Shown in pieces: positions 16,247-25,611 of a stretch of DNA of 64,000 nt. The position numbers and the translations under genes are program-made. Position 1 is the stretch's first letter. Each line of letters starts with the position of its first letter. Source of the stretch: DATBSL01 sp963729875 (GTDB taxonomy: Bacteria; Acidobacteriota; Vicinamibacteria; Fen-336); NCBI GenBank assembly GCA_963729875.1, contig CAVSPR010000002.1, positions 434,001 to 498,000 of the forward strand, read 5' to 3'. The notes below the pieces were generated by a model. That model had not been told where the DNA came from and searched no databases. It saw nothing but the letters and a program-made list of their open reading frames with translations.

Positions 16247-17542
16247 ATGACGGTGCTGTGCCCGAGCTGTCGGCAGGCGCTCCACATCCCGCCGGAGAAG
16301 GAGAGCGTCCCGGGCCTGCGCGTCAGGTGTGCGCGCTGCAAGACGGTCTTCCCCGTGGCACCGGCAGCCCGGCCGGCGGCCGCCCCGGCTCCGCCCCCGC
16401 CGGCCGCGCCCCCGCCGGCGCGGGCCGGGGAGCGCCCGACGGTGTCCCCCCGCCGTCCCGCGCGCGCGGGCGGGCCCGCCTGGCGGCGCTGCGCCAACCA
16501 CCCCGACGTTCCCTCCCAGGGGGTGTGCACCAGCTGCGGCAAGGGCTGGTGCGGCGAGTGCGTGCGACGGCAGGGGAACGCGACGATCTGCGCCACCTGC
16601 GACGCCCTCTGTGTCCCCACCGCAGAGCGCGAGGCGCGCGAGGCCCGCGCGCGCCAGCGGGCCCGACCCCTGTCGGAAGAGCTCGGCACGGTCTTCCGCT
16701 ATCCCCTCACCAACAAGGTGGCGTTCGTCCTGCTCTCGATCTTCGTCGGCGTCTTCTCGGTGGCCGCGTCCTTCGCCGCGTTCGGGGCGGGCTTCGGCGT
16801 CCTGTTCTCCCAGGGCCTCCTCTACTCCTACGCCTTCACCGCCATCAACCGGGTGTCGACCGGGAACCTGGGCGACTTCATGCCGGAGGTCGGCGACGTC
16901 ACGGACCTGGCCGAGCCGCTGAAGGTGGGGGTGGCGGCCCTCATCGTGAGCACCGGCCCCCTCGTGGCCATGACGTTCCTCGTCCCGCCCGCCGACGTGC
17001 TCGGGAGGCTCGGCGGGCAGCCGGTCGCCGCGCTCGTGGCCGAGCCGACCCCGACGCCCGAGCCCACGCTGGCCCCCGAGGTCCAGGCGATCCTCGACGA
17101 GCCGGACGCCGACGCGGGGGAGGGCGACGGCGGCGAGGGGACGGCCGACGCCGGGGAGGCGGCGGGCGGCGAGCCCGGTGCCGGGGACGAGCCGGCCGCT
17201 CCCCTGTGGGCGATCGGGGCCTACGCCCTCGCGATCCTCTGGAAGATCCTCTACTCGCCCATCGCGCTCGTGGCCGGCGCCGTCTCGCGCAGCTTCCTGA
17301 GCACGCTCAACCCCCTCCCGGGCCTCGGCGCCATCCGGCGCATGGGGTCCGTCTACTGGTCGGCGATGCTCGTCTACACCGCGATCGCGGTGGGCGAAGT
17401 GCTCATCGGGAGCGCCCTCTCCTTCATCCCCTTCGCCGGGGGCTTCCTCAAGGCCTTCGTGCAGTCCTACGCGTATCTCGCCGTCGGATGCCTGCTCGGG
17501 CTCGCCGTGTTCAAGAAGGCCCCCGAGCTGGGGCTCGACTGA
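16247..17542 (+). CDS. Zinc-ribbon/B-box-like membrane protein with Yip1-like domain
   Basis: 431 residues. Residues 5-38 form a two-CxxC zinc ribbon (CPSC...CARC, MJ0042 type); a Pro/Ala-rich linker follows; residues about 84-125 hold a second metal site resembling a B-box (CANHPDVPSQGVCTSCGKGWC). From about 155 there are several membrane helices arranged as in Yip1-like proteins, with an acidic Glu/Asp/Gly-rich loop at about 265-320. Function unknown; such proteins are frequent in Acidobacteriota and Myxococcota. A TATAAT box lies at 16221-16226 and GGGAGG just before the ATG, giving a leader of about 14 bases. Confidence 0.75.
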   Translation: MTVLCPSCRQALHIPPEKESVPGLRVRCARCKTVFPVAPAARPAAAPAPPPPAAPPPARAGERPTVSPRRPARAGGPAWRRCANHPDVPSQGVCTSCGKGWCGECVRRQGNATICATCDALCVPTAEREAREARARQRARPLSEELGTVFRYPLTNKVAFVLLSIFVGVFSVAASFAAFGAGFGVLFSQGLLYSYAFTAINRVSTGNLGDFMPEVGDVTDLAEPLKVGVAALIVSTGPLVAMTFLVPPADVLGRLGGQPVAALVAEPTPTPEPTLAPEVQAILDEPDADAGEGDGGEGTADAGEAAGGEPGAGDEPAAPLWAIGAYALAILWKILYSPIALVAGAVSRSFLSTLNPLPGLGAIRRMGSVYWSAMLVYTAIAVGEVLIGSALSFIPFAGGFLKAFVQSYAYLAVGCLLGLAVFKKAPELGLD

Positions 17543-17551
17543 GGTGACTCC

Positions 17552-18677
17552 ATGAAGAAGCGACAATCGGGGATCCGCCGCATCGGCATCAGCACGGGCG
17601 GCGGGGACGCCCCCGGCCTCAACGCCGTCATCCGCGCCGTCGTCCTCTCCGCCCATACCCACGGCTGGGAGGTCGTGGGGATCCGCGACGGCTACAACGG
17701 CGTCTTCCTGCCCGACCAGTACCGCGACGGCGGCCTCATGCCGCTCACCCCCGACTCGGTGCGGGGCATCACCCACCTCGGCGGGACCATCATCGGCACG
17801 ACGAACGCCGGCAACCCCCTCAAGTACCCGGTGAAGCGGCCGGACGGGACGGTCGTCGAGGTGGACCGCACGGACGAGCTCGTGAAGGGCCTCGAGGCGA
17901 GCGGGATCGACGCCGTGGTGGCGGTCGGGGGCGACGGCTCGCAGACCATCGCCAACGCCCTCGCGAAGAAGGGCGTCCGCATCGTGGGCGTGCCCAAGAC
18001 GATCGACAACGACCTCTCGGGCACGGTGGCCACGTTCGGCTTCGACACCGCCGTCTCCTTCGCCACCGAGTGCATCGACCGGCTGCACACGACCGCCGCC
18101 TCCCACCGCCGGGTCATGGTCGTCGAGGTGATGGGCCGCTACGCCGGGTGGATCGCGCTCCACGCCGGGGTCTCGGCCACCGCCGACGCGATCCTGATCC
18201 CCGAGATCCCCTACGACCTCGGCTGCGTCGCGGAGAAGATCCAGGAGCGCTTCTCGCGCGGCCGCGCCTTCGCGATCGTGGTGGTGGCCGAGGGTGCGCG
18301 CGCCGAAGGGCGGGGGCTACTCGGTCGTGGAGAAGAAGGCGGGCGCGGCCGACCGGCTGGGCGGCGCCGGTGAGCGCGTCGCGGCCGAGCTGGCGAAGGC
18401 CACCGGGCGCGACACGCGCCACGTCGTGCTCGGCCACCTGCTGCGCGGCGGCTCGCCGACCACCTTCGACCGGCTCCTCTCGCTCCGCTTCGGGGCGGCC
18501 GCGGTGCGGGCCCTGGCGGCGGGCAAGTCCGGGGTCATGGTCGCCCTCGACCCGCCGAAGGTCCGCTACGTGCCGCTGGCCGAGGCCACCGAGCGCCTGA
18601 AGGTCGTGCCCCTCGACTGCGACACGATCCTCACCGCCCGCGAGCTCGGGATCTGCCTCGGGGACACGGGCGCATGA
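17552..18677 (+). CDS. pfkA: 6-phosphofructokinase (frameshifted near 18297)
   Basis: Phosphorylates fructose 6-phosphate in glycolysis. Motifs: STGGGDAPGLNAVIR for phosphoryl donor, VGGDGSQ, PKTIDNDLSGT, and VMGRYAGWIALHAG for substrate. The donor site combines Gly in GGDGS (as in ATP enzymes) with Lys in PKTIDND (as in PPi enzymes), the pattern of ATP-using members of the PPi-like clade; donor choice is therefore inferred as ATP. The frame breaks in the GC repeat at 18291-18300 and resumes with APKGGGYSVVE. Its stop overlaps the carboxylase start at 18674. Confidence 0.9.
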
Positions 18678-20281
18678 GCGTCCTCGAGTCGCGCGTGGAC
18701 ACCGCCTCGGCCGCGTTCGCCGAGAACAAGGCGCGGATGGACGGGCTCGTGGCCGAGCTGAGGGAACGCCTCGCCACGGCGCAGGCGGGAGGCGGCGAGG
18801 AGGCGGTGCGCCGGCACCGCGACCAGGGCAAGCTCATGGTCCGCGAGCGCGTCGAGAGGCTCCTCGACCCCGGGACGCCGTTCCTCGAGATCGGGGCGCT
18901 CGCCGGCTTCGGGATGCACGAGGGGCAGACGCCGTCCGCCGGCCTCGTCTGCGGGATCGGGCGGGTGCGCGGCCGCGAGGTGATGGTCGTCGCCAACGAC
19001 GCCACCGTGAAGGGTGGAACGTACTTCCCGATCACGGTGAAGAAGCACCTGCGGGCGCAGGAGATCGCCCTCGAGAACCGCCTGGCCTGTCTGTACCTCG
19101 TCGACTCCGGTGGGGCGTTCCTGCCGCTGCAGGCCGAGGTCTTCCCCGACCGCGAGCACTTCGGTCGCATCTTCTACAACCAGGCGCACATGAGCGCCCT
19201 CGGCATCGCCCAGGTCAGCGTCGTCCTCGGCTCGTGCACCGCCGGCGGGGCCTACGTGCCGGCCATGAGCGACGAGACGGTGATCGTGAAGGGGCGGGGA
19301 ACGATCTTCCTCGGGGGGCCGCCGCTCGTGAAGGCGGCGACGGGGGAGGAGGTGAGCGCCGAGGAGCTCGGGGGTGCGGACGTCCACGCGCGGACGAGCG
19401 GCGTCGCCGACCACTACGCGGCCGACGAGGAGGACGCCCTCGCCCGGGCCCGCGACATCGTGGGGACGCTGACCTCGCGCAAGGACGCGCCCTGGGAGGT
19501 CGAGGAGCCCGAGGACCCCCTCCACGATCCCGCGGAGCTCGACGGGGTCGTTCCCGCGTCTGCGCGCCGCGCCTACGACGTGCGCGAGGTCGTCGCCCGC
19601 GTCGTCGACGGCAGCCGCTTCTTCGAGTGGAAGGCCCTCTACGGGACGACGCTCGTCACCGGCTTCGCCCGGATCCTGGGCTACCCGGTGGGCATCCTGG
19701 CGAGCAACGGGGTCCTCTTCTCGGAGAGCGCCCTCAAGGCCACGCACTTCATCTCGATGTGCGCCCAGCGGCGCGTCCCCCTCGTCTTCCTCCAGAACAT
19801 CACCGGCTTCATCGTGGGCAAGGAGTACGAGCAGCGGGGGATCGCGAAGGACGGGGCCAAGATGGTCCACGCGGTGGCGAACGCCGCGGTGCCGAAGTTC
19901 ACGGTGATCATCGGCGGCAGCTTCGGCGCCGGCAACTACGGCATGTGCGGGCGCGCCTACCAGCCGCGGCAGCTGTGGATGTGGCCGAACGCCCGCATCA
20001 GCGTGATGGGGGGCGAGCAGGCGGCGTCGGTCCTCACCCAGGTCAAGCAGGAGCAGCGGGCCCGGCAGGGCAAGCCGATGAGCGCGGAGGAGGTGGAGGC
20101 GCTGCGCGCGCCGATCCTCGCGAAGTACGAGGAGGAGGGGAGCCCCTACTATTCGACGGCCCGGCTGTGGGACGACGGGATCATCGCCCCCGCCGACACG
20201 CGGGCGGTCCTCGGCCTCGGGATCGCCGCCGCCCTCAACGCCCCGGTCCCGGAGACGCGGTTCGGCGTCTTCCGCTTTTGA
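18674..20281 (+). CDS. Acyl-CoA carboxylase beta subunit, probably methylcrotonyl-CoA carboxylase
   Basis: 535 residues, the length of the carboxyltransferase subunit of biotin-dependent acyl-CoA carboxylases. It moves CO2 from carboxybiotin to the acyl-CoA. Two crotonase-fold halves are visible; MVRERVERLLDPGTPFLEIG, SGGAFLPLQ, GSCTAGGAYVPAMSDE and FLGGPPLVKAATGE fit the methylcrotonyl-CoA carboxylase group (LiuB/MccB). Partners would be the biotin carboxylase at 36525 and carrier at 38020, 18 kb away, which is unusual because the subunits are normally adjacent. ATGA overlap with pfkA. Confidence 0.87.
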   Translation: MSVLESRVDTASAAFAENKARMDGLVAELRERLATAQAGGGEEAVRRHRDQGKLMVRERVERLLDPGTPFLEIGALAGFGMHEGQTPSAGLVCGIGRVRGREVMVVANDATVKGGTYFPITVKKHLRAQEIALENRLACLYLVDSGGAFLPLQAEVFPDREHFGRIFYNQAHMSALGIAQVSVVLGSCTAGGAYVPAMSDETVIVKGRGTIFLGGPPLVKAATGEEVSAEELGGADVHARTSGVADHYAADEEDALARARDIVGTLTSRKDAPWEVEEPEDPLHDPAELDGVVPASARRAYDVREVVARVVDGSRFFEWKALYGTTLVTGFARILGYPVGILASNGVLFSESALKATHFISMCAQRRVPLVFLQNITGFIVGKEYEQRGIAKDGAKMVHAVANAAVPKFTVIIGGSFGAGNYGMCGRAYQPRQLWMWPNARISVMGGEQAASVLTQVKQEQRARQGKPMSAEEVEALRAPILAKYEEEGSPYYSTARLWDDGIIAPADTRAVLGLGIAAALNAPVPETRFGVFRF

Positions 20282-21591
20282 CCCCTCCGTATCGCGTCCT
20301 CCGCCACCGCGACTTCCGCCGTCTCTGGCTCTCGCAGCTGGTCTCGCTGACGGGCTCGCAGATGCAGTCCGCCGCGATCCACTGGCACGTCTACCTGCTG
20401 ACGAGGTCGCCGCTCGCCCTCGGCGCCGTCGGGCTCGACGCGCGTCGTGCCGATCGTCGTCTTCTCGCTCTGGGGCGGGGTCGTCGGCCGACCGGCACGA
20501 CCGGCGGCGCGTGATGATCGCCGCCGCAGATCGCGATGATCGGCCGTCGCGCTGGCGCTCGCGGCACTGACGTTCGCCGGGCACGAGAGCGCTCGACGCT
20601 GTCTACGGCGCTGAACGCGCTGCTCGGCCGCCGGCCGTCGCTTCGACAACCCGGCGCGCCAGGCGCTGGTCCCGCGCCTCGTGCCGCGCGCGGACCTGCC
20701 CGGCGCGCTGACGCTGAACCTCACGGTGTTCCACGCCGCGCATCATCGGCGGCCCGGCGCTCGCCGGGCTCCTGATCGCGGCGCGGCGCGGGCTCGTCGG
20801 CCGGGCGCCACGAGCGGGCGCGTCCGGACGACGCGCGGCCTCGCCCTCATCTACGCCCTGAACGCGGTCTCGTTCCTGGGCGTGCTCGTCGCCCTCGTGC
20901 CGCATGCACGCCTCGGGCGCGCCGAAGGCCGAGGGCGGCGCAGCACGAGCGGCTCGTCGCCGGCGCTGCGCAGGGGCTGCGGTTCGTCTTCTCGACGCCG
21001 ATCATGGTCTGGACGATGGCGCTCGACTTCCTCGCGACGTTCTTCTCCGGCGCGATGTCGCTGCTGCCGATCTTCGCCGACCAGGTCCTCGAACGTCGGC
21101 GCCCGCGGGCTACGGCTGGCTGCGCGCCGCGCCGGCGCTCGGCGCCCTGCTGGGCTCGCTCTACACGTCGCTCCGCCCGCTGCCGCCGCGCCAGGGGCGG
21201 GTCCTCCTCGGGGCGGTCGCCGCCTACGGCGCCGCGACGGTCGTCTTCGGCCTCTCGCGGTCGTTCTGGCTCACGCTTCGTCGCGCTCGCCGCTCGGCGG
21301 CCTCGCCGACCTCGTCTCGACCGTGATCCGCCAGACCCTGCGCCAGATCATCACCCCCGACGCGCCTGCGCGGCCGCATGACCTCGGTCAACATGATCTT
21401 CTTCATGGGCGGCCCGCAGCTCGGCGAGCTCGAGGCGGGGCTCCTCGCCTCGCTCTTCGCCTCGGTCGCGCTCGGCGCGACGGTGTCGGTCGTCTCGGGC
21501 GGCGTCGCGACTGCTCCTCGCCGCCGGCGTCGCCGCCGCGGCGCCGGTCGTGCGCGAGTATGTGCAGCCGTCCGCCCCGCCTCGGGCCTGA
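20278..21591 (+). pseudogene. MFS exporter (EntS-like), broken by many indels
   Basis: Fragments in all three frames line up as one 12-helix major-facilitator protein of the enterobactin-exporter type: YRVLRHRDFRRLWLSQLVSLTG at the start, FDNPARQALVPRLVPR, then LALIYALNAVSFLGVLVAL, PIMVWTMALDFLATFFSGAM, LRAAPALGALLGSLY and MTSVNMIFFMGGPQLGELEAG. TTG 20278 overlaps the upstream stop; the end is TGA 21589-21591. At least seven frame changes are needed. Density is far above the rest of the window, so either this stretch is poorly assembled or the gene is truly decaying. Confidence 0.8.
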
Positions 21592-21621
21592 AATCCAAGG
21601 CAAAGCCAATCGCCGTCTGAA

Positions 21622-21667
21622 GACGGCCAGGCTACTCTGGCCGTCCGGCGGAGGCGTTCGCCTCCGC
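21622..21667 (+). terminator. Two tandem hairpins after the MFS gene
   Basis: The first hairpin is 21622-21630 with 21637-21645 (GACGGCCAG and complement). The second is 21648-21655 with 21660-21667 (GCGGAGGC, loop GTTC, complement). They follow the MFS stop by 30 bases. There is no clear T-tract. Confidence 0.5.
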
Positions 21668-21685
21668 TCAACCCGGGAGGACGCT

Positions 21686-22174
21686 GTGAAGACCATGCGA
21701 TGCCTTGTGGGGCTGTTTCGTGCGGGCGACGTGCTGCTCCGAGCCCGTGGCCGCCGGCGACCGCAGGGGGCTCACGCCGGCGAGCACCTGGACGGTAAAG
21801 GTGGACGTCGCTGCATGCCGCCCGTCGAAGCCCGACGAGACGGTGAAGTTCTACCTGCAGTCGCCCCGCAGCTTCACCGCCGACGGGCGAGTCATCAGGA
21901 TCCTGCCGACCGGAGACGACAGCCCAGCGCTGGGCGACACCCGGTCGGCTGCCTCGGCGACTGGCGGGCGCTGGGTCGCAGCGGCGAGATCGGGCTCGTG
22001 ATGCGCTGCTACTACGACCAGGCCGGGACGCCGACGAGGGCGAAATCCGCGGGAAGGGCCGGGTCTACCCGAGCGGCCAGCTCAAGGTGAAGTTCACCTC
22101 ATCGACTACAACGGCGACGGATCCCTCAACTACGACCAGGGCTGGGGGTACATATTGGGCGAGCAGCTACGGTA
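21686..22174 (+). pseudogene. Small exported protein, unrecognised, broken by several indels
   Basis: GTG 21686 follows a GGGAGG site. The coding signal then moves between frames: a hydrophobic start (KTMRCLVGLF), then LTPASTWTVKVDV, KPDETVKFYLQSPRSF, GEIGLVMRCYYDQAGT and a final IDYNGDGSLNYDQGWGYI before TAG 22172-22174. Once repaired it would be about 160 residues, probably exported. The last block looks like a calcium-binding DxNxDG loop. No family recognised. At least four indels in under 500 bases. Confidence 0.5.
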
Positions 22175-22237
22175 GGGCCCGAGGCGTCCGCCGCGGCTGC
22201 GAGGGGTCGTCGCGACGGCCCCTCGCGGCCGGGCGAC

Positions 22238-22247
22238 GTGGCATACT
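22238..22247 (+). promoter_or_regulatory. Extended -10 promoter of the second DMT gene
   Basis: TGG-CATACT, an extended -10 pattern (TGn plus hexamer 22242-22247), 9 bases before the GTG start. The 14-base stretch GTGGCATACTGCCC around it recurs exactly at 24794-24807 before the enoyl-CoA hydratase start. No -35 box is seen. Confidence 0.5.
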
Positions 22248-22256
22248 GCCCGCCGC

Positions 22257-23150
22257 GTGGCTCACCTGGTCCTCGTCTGCACACTGCTCATCTGGTCGTT
22301 CTCGTTCCTGGCCGCGGCCCGGCTGCGCCAGGACCTGGGCCTCGCGGACGCCCTCGGCGCACGCTTCCTACCCGTGCTCCTCGGGGCGGGGGTGCTCCTC
22401 CTCTGGCGCCGCCCGCTGCGTTTGCCCCGCGCCTCCTGGTGGCGGATCGTGGCCATGGGCCTGCTCGGCGTTCCGGTCTACAACCTCGCGTTCTTCCACG
22501 GCCTCAAGACGGTCCCCACCGGCACCGCCGCCCTGGTCATCTCCCTCAACCCGGTGTTCACCGCGGTGCTGGCGCGGATCTTCCTCGGTGAACCCTTCGG
22601 GCGTCGGCGCGCCGCCGGCCTCGCCCTGGCGCTGAGCGGCGTCTTCGTGGTCATCCGCTACGGGACCGACAAGCCGGTCGACTGGCCCTACCTCTCGAGC
22701 GCCCTCGTCCTCGCCCTCGCGCCGCTCGGCTGGGCCGTCTACACCGTCATCGGCCGGCGGCTGCCCGCCGCCGCCGACGCCTTCGACACCACCTACGCGC
22801 TGCTCTTCCTGGGCAGCCTGCCGATGCTCGCGCTCGCGACGCCCGCCCTCGGCCGCGCTCTCCTCGCTCACCCCGGCGCGCTCGGGGCGGCCATCTACCT
22901 CGCGGTCCCGTGCACCCTCGTCGCCTACGCCGGCTGGATCTGGGCCCTCAAGAGGCTGCCGGCCGGCGAGGTCGCGGCGTTCGTCTTCCTGAACCCGCCG
23001 CTCGCCAACCTCTGGGCGTGGCTCTTCGAGGGAGCGACACTCAGGCCCGCGTTCCTCGTCGGCGCCGCGGTGCTGCTGGCCGGCGTCGCCGCGATCGTCC
23101 TGCCCCTGCCGCATCCCGGCCGGGCACTGGCTCCGGAGAGAACCGCATGA
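22257..23150 (+). CDS. EamA/DMT-family transporter
   Basis: 297 residues, about ten membrane helices in two EamA halves (ends of halves marked by ARIFLGEPFGRRRAAGLALALSG and the late NLWAWLFEGATL). Inner-membrane exporter of unknown substrate. GTG 22257 lies 9 bases after an extended -10 box, so the mRNA is probably leaderless. Its last codon overlaps the ATG of the amidohydrolase (ATGA), suggesting that exporter and hydrolase act on related compounds, perhaps amino-acid derivatives. Confidence 0.88.
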   Translation: MAHLVLVCTLLIWSFSFLAAARLRQDLGLADALGARFLPVLLGAGVLLLWRRPLRLPRASWWRIVAMGLLGVPVYNLAFFHGLKTVPTGTAALVISLNPVFTAVLARIFLGEPFGRRRAAGLALALSGVFVVIRYGTDKPVDWPYLSSALVLALAPLGWAVYTVIGRRLPAAADAFDTTYALLFLGSLPMLALATPALGRALLAHPGALGAAIYLAVPCTLVAYAGWIWALKRLPAGEVAAFVFLNPPLANLWAWLFEGATLRPAFLVGAAVLLAGVAAIVLPLPHPGRALAPERTA

Positions 23151-24775
23151 AGACCCTGCGTCTCGTCGCCTGCGTGGCCGCTCTCGTGCCCGCACCGCTC
23201 GCCCGGGCCCAGGAGTACGACCTCCTCGTCCGCAACGGGCGGGTGGTCGACGGGACGGGTGCCCCTTGGTTCCGTGCCGACGTGGCCGTGCAGGGCGACA
23301 CGATCGTCGCCGTCGGCCCTCGGCTCCCGGGCACGGCGCGGCGTGTGGTGGACGGCGCCGGGCGCGTGGTCGCCCCCGGATTCATCGACATCCACACGCA
23401 CGCCCGCCGTGGGATCTTCGAGGTTCCGACGGCCGACAACTACGTCCGACAGGGAGTCACGACCCTCGTCGAGGGCCAGGACGGCTCGTCCCCCCTCCCG
23501 CTGGGGAGCTTCCTGTCGAAGGTCGAGGCCCTGCGGCCGGCCGTCAACTTCGCGAGCCTCGTGGGCCACGGCTCCGTCCGCGAGGCCGTGATCGGCCGGG
23601 CCGACCGCGCGCCCTCGGCGGAGGAGCTCGCCCGCATGGAGGCGCTGGTCGAGGAGGGGATGCGCGACGGGGCGTTCGGCCTGAGCACGGGGCTCTTCTA
23701 CGTGCCGGGGACGTTCTCCCGCACGGGCGAGGTGGTGGCCCTGGCGCGGGTGGCGGGCCGGCTGGGCGGCATCCACGTGTCGCACATGCGCGACGAGGCC
23801 GCGGGCGTCCTCGAGAGCGTGCGGGAGACGATCGCGATCGGGGAGGAGGGCGGACTTCCAACCCAGGTCACGCACCACAAGCTCATCGGGAAGGCCAGCT
23901 GGGGCCGCAGCACGGACACGCTGCGCCTCGTCGAGGAGGCCCGCCGCCGCGGCGTCGACGTGACCATCGACCAGTACCCCTACACCGCCTCGAGCACGGC
24001 CCTCGCCGCCGCGCTCTTCCCGGCGTGGGCGCTCGAAGGCGGACAGGCCGCCGTGAGGAAGCGCCTCCAGAGCCCCTCCGACCGCGAGCGCATCCGCGAG
24101 ACCGCCATCGAGAAGATCCGCAACGAGCGGGGCGGGGGCGAGCCCGCCAACATCCAGATCGCCGCCTGCGGGTTCGACCGCTCCCTGGAGGGGAAGAACC
24201 TCGCGCAGATCGCCTCCGGCCGGGGCCTCGCGCCGACGGTCGAAAACGCAGCCGACGTGGCGATCGACATCGTCGAGCGGGGCGGCGCCTCGGGGATCTT
24301 CCACGCGATCTCCGAGGAGGACGTCGGGCGGATCCTCGTCTCGCCCCTGACGATGGTGGCGTCGGACGGGGAGATCCCGGTCTTCGGGAAGGGCGCCCCC
24401 CACCCCCGCAGCTACGGCACCTTCGCCCGCGTCCTCGGCATCTACGTGCGCGAGAAGGGCCTCCTGACTCTGGAGGAGGCGGTCCGGAAGATGACCTCGT
24501 TCCCCGCGGCGCGGCTCGGGCTCCCCGACCGCGGCCTCGTGCGGCCCGGCCAGCGGGCCGACCTCGTCGTGTTCGACCCGGCTACCGTCCGCGACCGCTC
24601 CACCTTCGACGCGCCCCACCAATACGCGGAGGGCGTCGCTCTCGTGGTGGTCAACGGCGAGGTGGTGCTCGACGGCGAGCGAATGACCGGGGCCCGCCCC
24701 GGCCGCGTGCTGCTTGGCCCGGCGCGTCCTGGCAACCCGGGCCGGGGCCCGGCCTTCGGCCGCCCCGCCCCCTGA
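23147..24775 (+). CDS. Exported N-acyl-D-amino-acid deacylase-like amidohydrolase
   Basis: 542 residues. Signal peptide 1-21 (cleavage after LARAQ), then the amidohydrolase superfamily fold: DLLVRNGRVVDGTG, PGFIDIHTHARRG and the late VMVASDGEIP-like block (MVASDGEIPVFG), as in D-aminoacylases and dihydropyrimidinase relatives. The first metal motif reads HTHARR rather than the HSHDD of characterised D-aminoacylases. Homologues split N-acyl-D-amino acids; export to the periplasm fits peptidoglycan or peptide scavenging. ATG overlaps the DMT stop; the frame is open further upstream but lies inside that gene. Confidence 0.88.
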   Translation: MKTLRLVACVAALVPAPLARAQEYDLLVRNGRVVDGTGAPWFRADVAVQGDTIVAVGPRLPGTARRVVDGAGRVVAPGFIDIHTHARRGIFEVPTADNYVRQGVTTLVEGQDGSSPLPLGSFLSKVEALRPAVNFASLVGHGSVREAVIGRADRAPSAEELARMEALVEEGMRDGAFGLSTGLFYVPGTFSRTGEVVALARVAGRLGGIHVSHMRDEAAGVLESVRETIAIGEEGGLPTQVTHHKLIGKASWGRSTDTLRLVEEARRRGVDVTIDQYPYTASSTALAAALFPAWALEGGQAAVRKRLQSPSDRERIRETAIEKIRNERGGGEPANIQIAACGFDRSLEGKNLAQIASGRGLAPTVENAADVAIDIVERGGASGIFHAISEEDVGRILVSPLTMVASDGEIPVFGKGAPHPRSYGTFARVLGIYVREKGLLTLEEAVRKMTSFPAARLGLPDRGLVRPGQRADLVVFDPATVRDRSTFDAPHQYAEGVALVVVNGEVVLDGERMTGARPGRVLLGPARPGNPGRGPAFGRPAP

Positions 24776-24793
24776 CGCCCGCCGCCCGGTGCC

Positions 24794-24804
24794 GTGGCAT
24801 ACTG
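24794..24804 (+). promoter_or_regulatory. Extended -10 promoter of the enoyl-CoA hydratase gene
   Basis: TGG-CATACT again (hexamer 24799-24804), 9 bases before the ATG at 24814, in the same 14-base context as at 22238. No Shine-Dalgarno lies between it and the start, consistent with a leaderless mRNA. Confidence 0.5.
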
Positions 24805-24813
24805 CCCCCCGGC

Positions 24814-25611
24814 ATGGCCTCCCGGCGGGTGGCGCTGACGCTCGATGGCCCGGTGGCGCACGTCGTCCTCGACCGCCCCGAGGTGCGCAACGCGTTCGAC
24901 GGGGCGATGGTCCGCGAGCTGCACGGCGCGGTCGCGGCCGCCTCGGCCCGGGAGGACGTCCGCGTGCTCGTCCTCGCCGGCCGCGGCTCCGCCTTCTGCG
25001 CGGGCGCCGACCTCGACTGGATGAAGACGGTGGCCGGCTTCACCCGCGAGGAAAACCTGGCCGACGCACGCGCCCTCTTCGAGCTCTTCGAGGCGATCGA
25101 CCGCTCGCCCAAGGCCGTGGTCGCCTGCGTGCAGGGGGCCGCGCTCGGCGGCGGCGCCGGGCTCGTGGCCGCGGCCGACATCGCCGTGGCCGAGGAGGCG
25201 ACGCAGTTCGGCTTCACCGAGGTGCGGCTGGGCCTCGTGCCCGCCGTCATCTCCCCCTTCGTGGTCCGAAAGATCGGGGTGTCCGCGGCGCGCGAGCTCT
25301 TCCTGACCGGCGAGCGCTTCCCCGCGGCGCGGGCCGCCGCGATCGGCCTCGTTCACCGGGTGGTCAAGCTCGACGAGCTCGACGCCGCGGTGGACGAGCG
25401 GGTCGGCGAGCTGCTGAAGGCGGCCCCGGGGGCGGTGGCGGCGGCGAAGGCCCTGGTGCGCGGCGTGGCCGGGCGCCCCGTGGAAGGCGTGCGCGACCTC
25501 GTGTGCCGGCGCATCGCCGAGCGGCGCTCGTCCGACGAGGGCCAGGAAGGCCTCGAGGCCTTCCTGGAGAAGCGCAAGCCCGGGTGGGACGGGGGTGGGG
25601 TCAGGTCTTGA
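24814..25611 (+). CDS. Enoyl-CoA hydratase family protein, probable methylglutaconyl-CoA hydratase
   Basis: 265 residues of the crotonase fold. The oxyanion-hole blocks are SAFCAGADLDWMK and CVQGAALGGGAGLVAAADI, with FTEVRLGLVPAVISPFV following; the SAFCAGADL...WM pattern is typical of LiuC, which hydrates 3-methylglutaconyl-CoA to HMG-CoA in leucine breakdown. The product would feed the HMG-CoA lyase at 38490. ATG 24814 is preferred; a long open frame upstream belongs to the previous gene's shadow. The stop codon lies inside the left arm of the palindrome at 25597, so that element has set the C-terminus. Confidence 0.87.
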   Translation: MASRRVALTLDGPVAHVVLDRPEVRNAFDGAMVRELHGAVAAASAREDVRVLVLAGRGSAFCAGADLDWMKTVAGFTREENLADARALFELFEAIDRSPKAVVACVQGAALGGGAGLVAAADIAVAEEATQFGFTEVRLGLVPAVISPFVVRKIGVSAARELFLTGERFPAARAAAIGLVHRVVKLDELDAAVDERVGELLKAAPGAVAAAKALVRGVAGRPVEGVRDLVCRRIAERRSSDEGQEGLEAFLEKRKPGWDGGGVRS

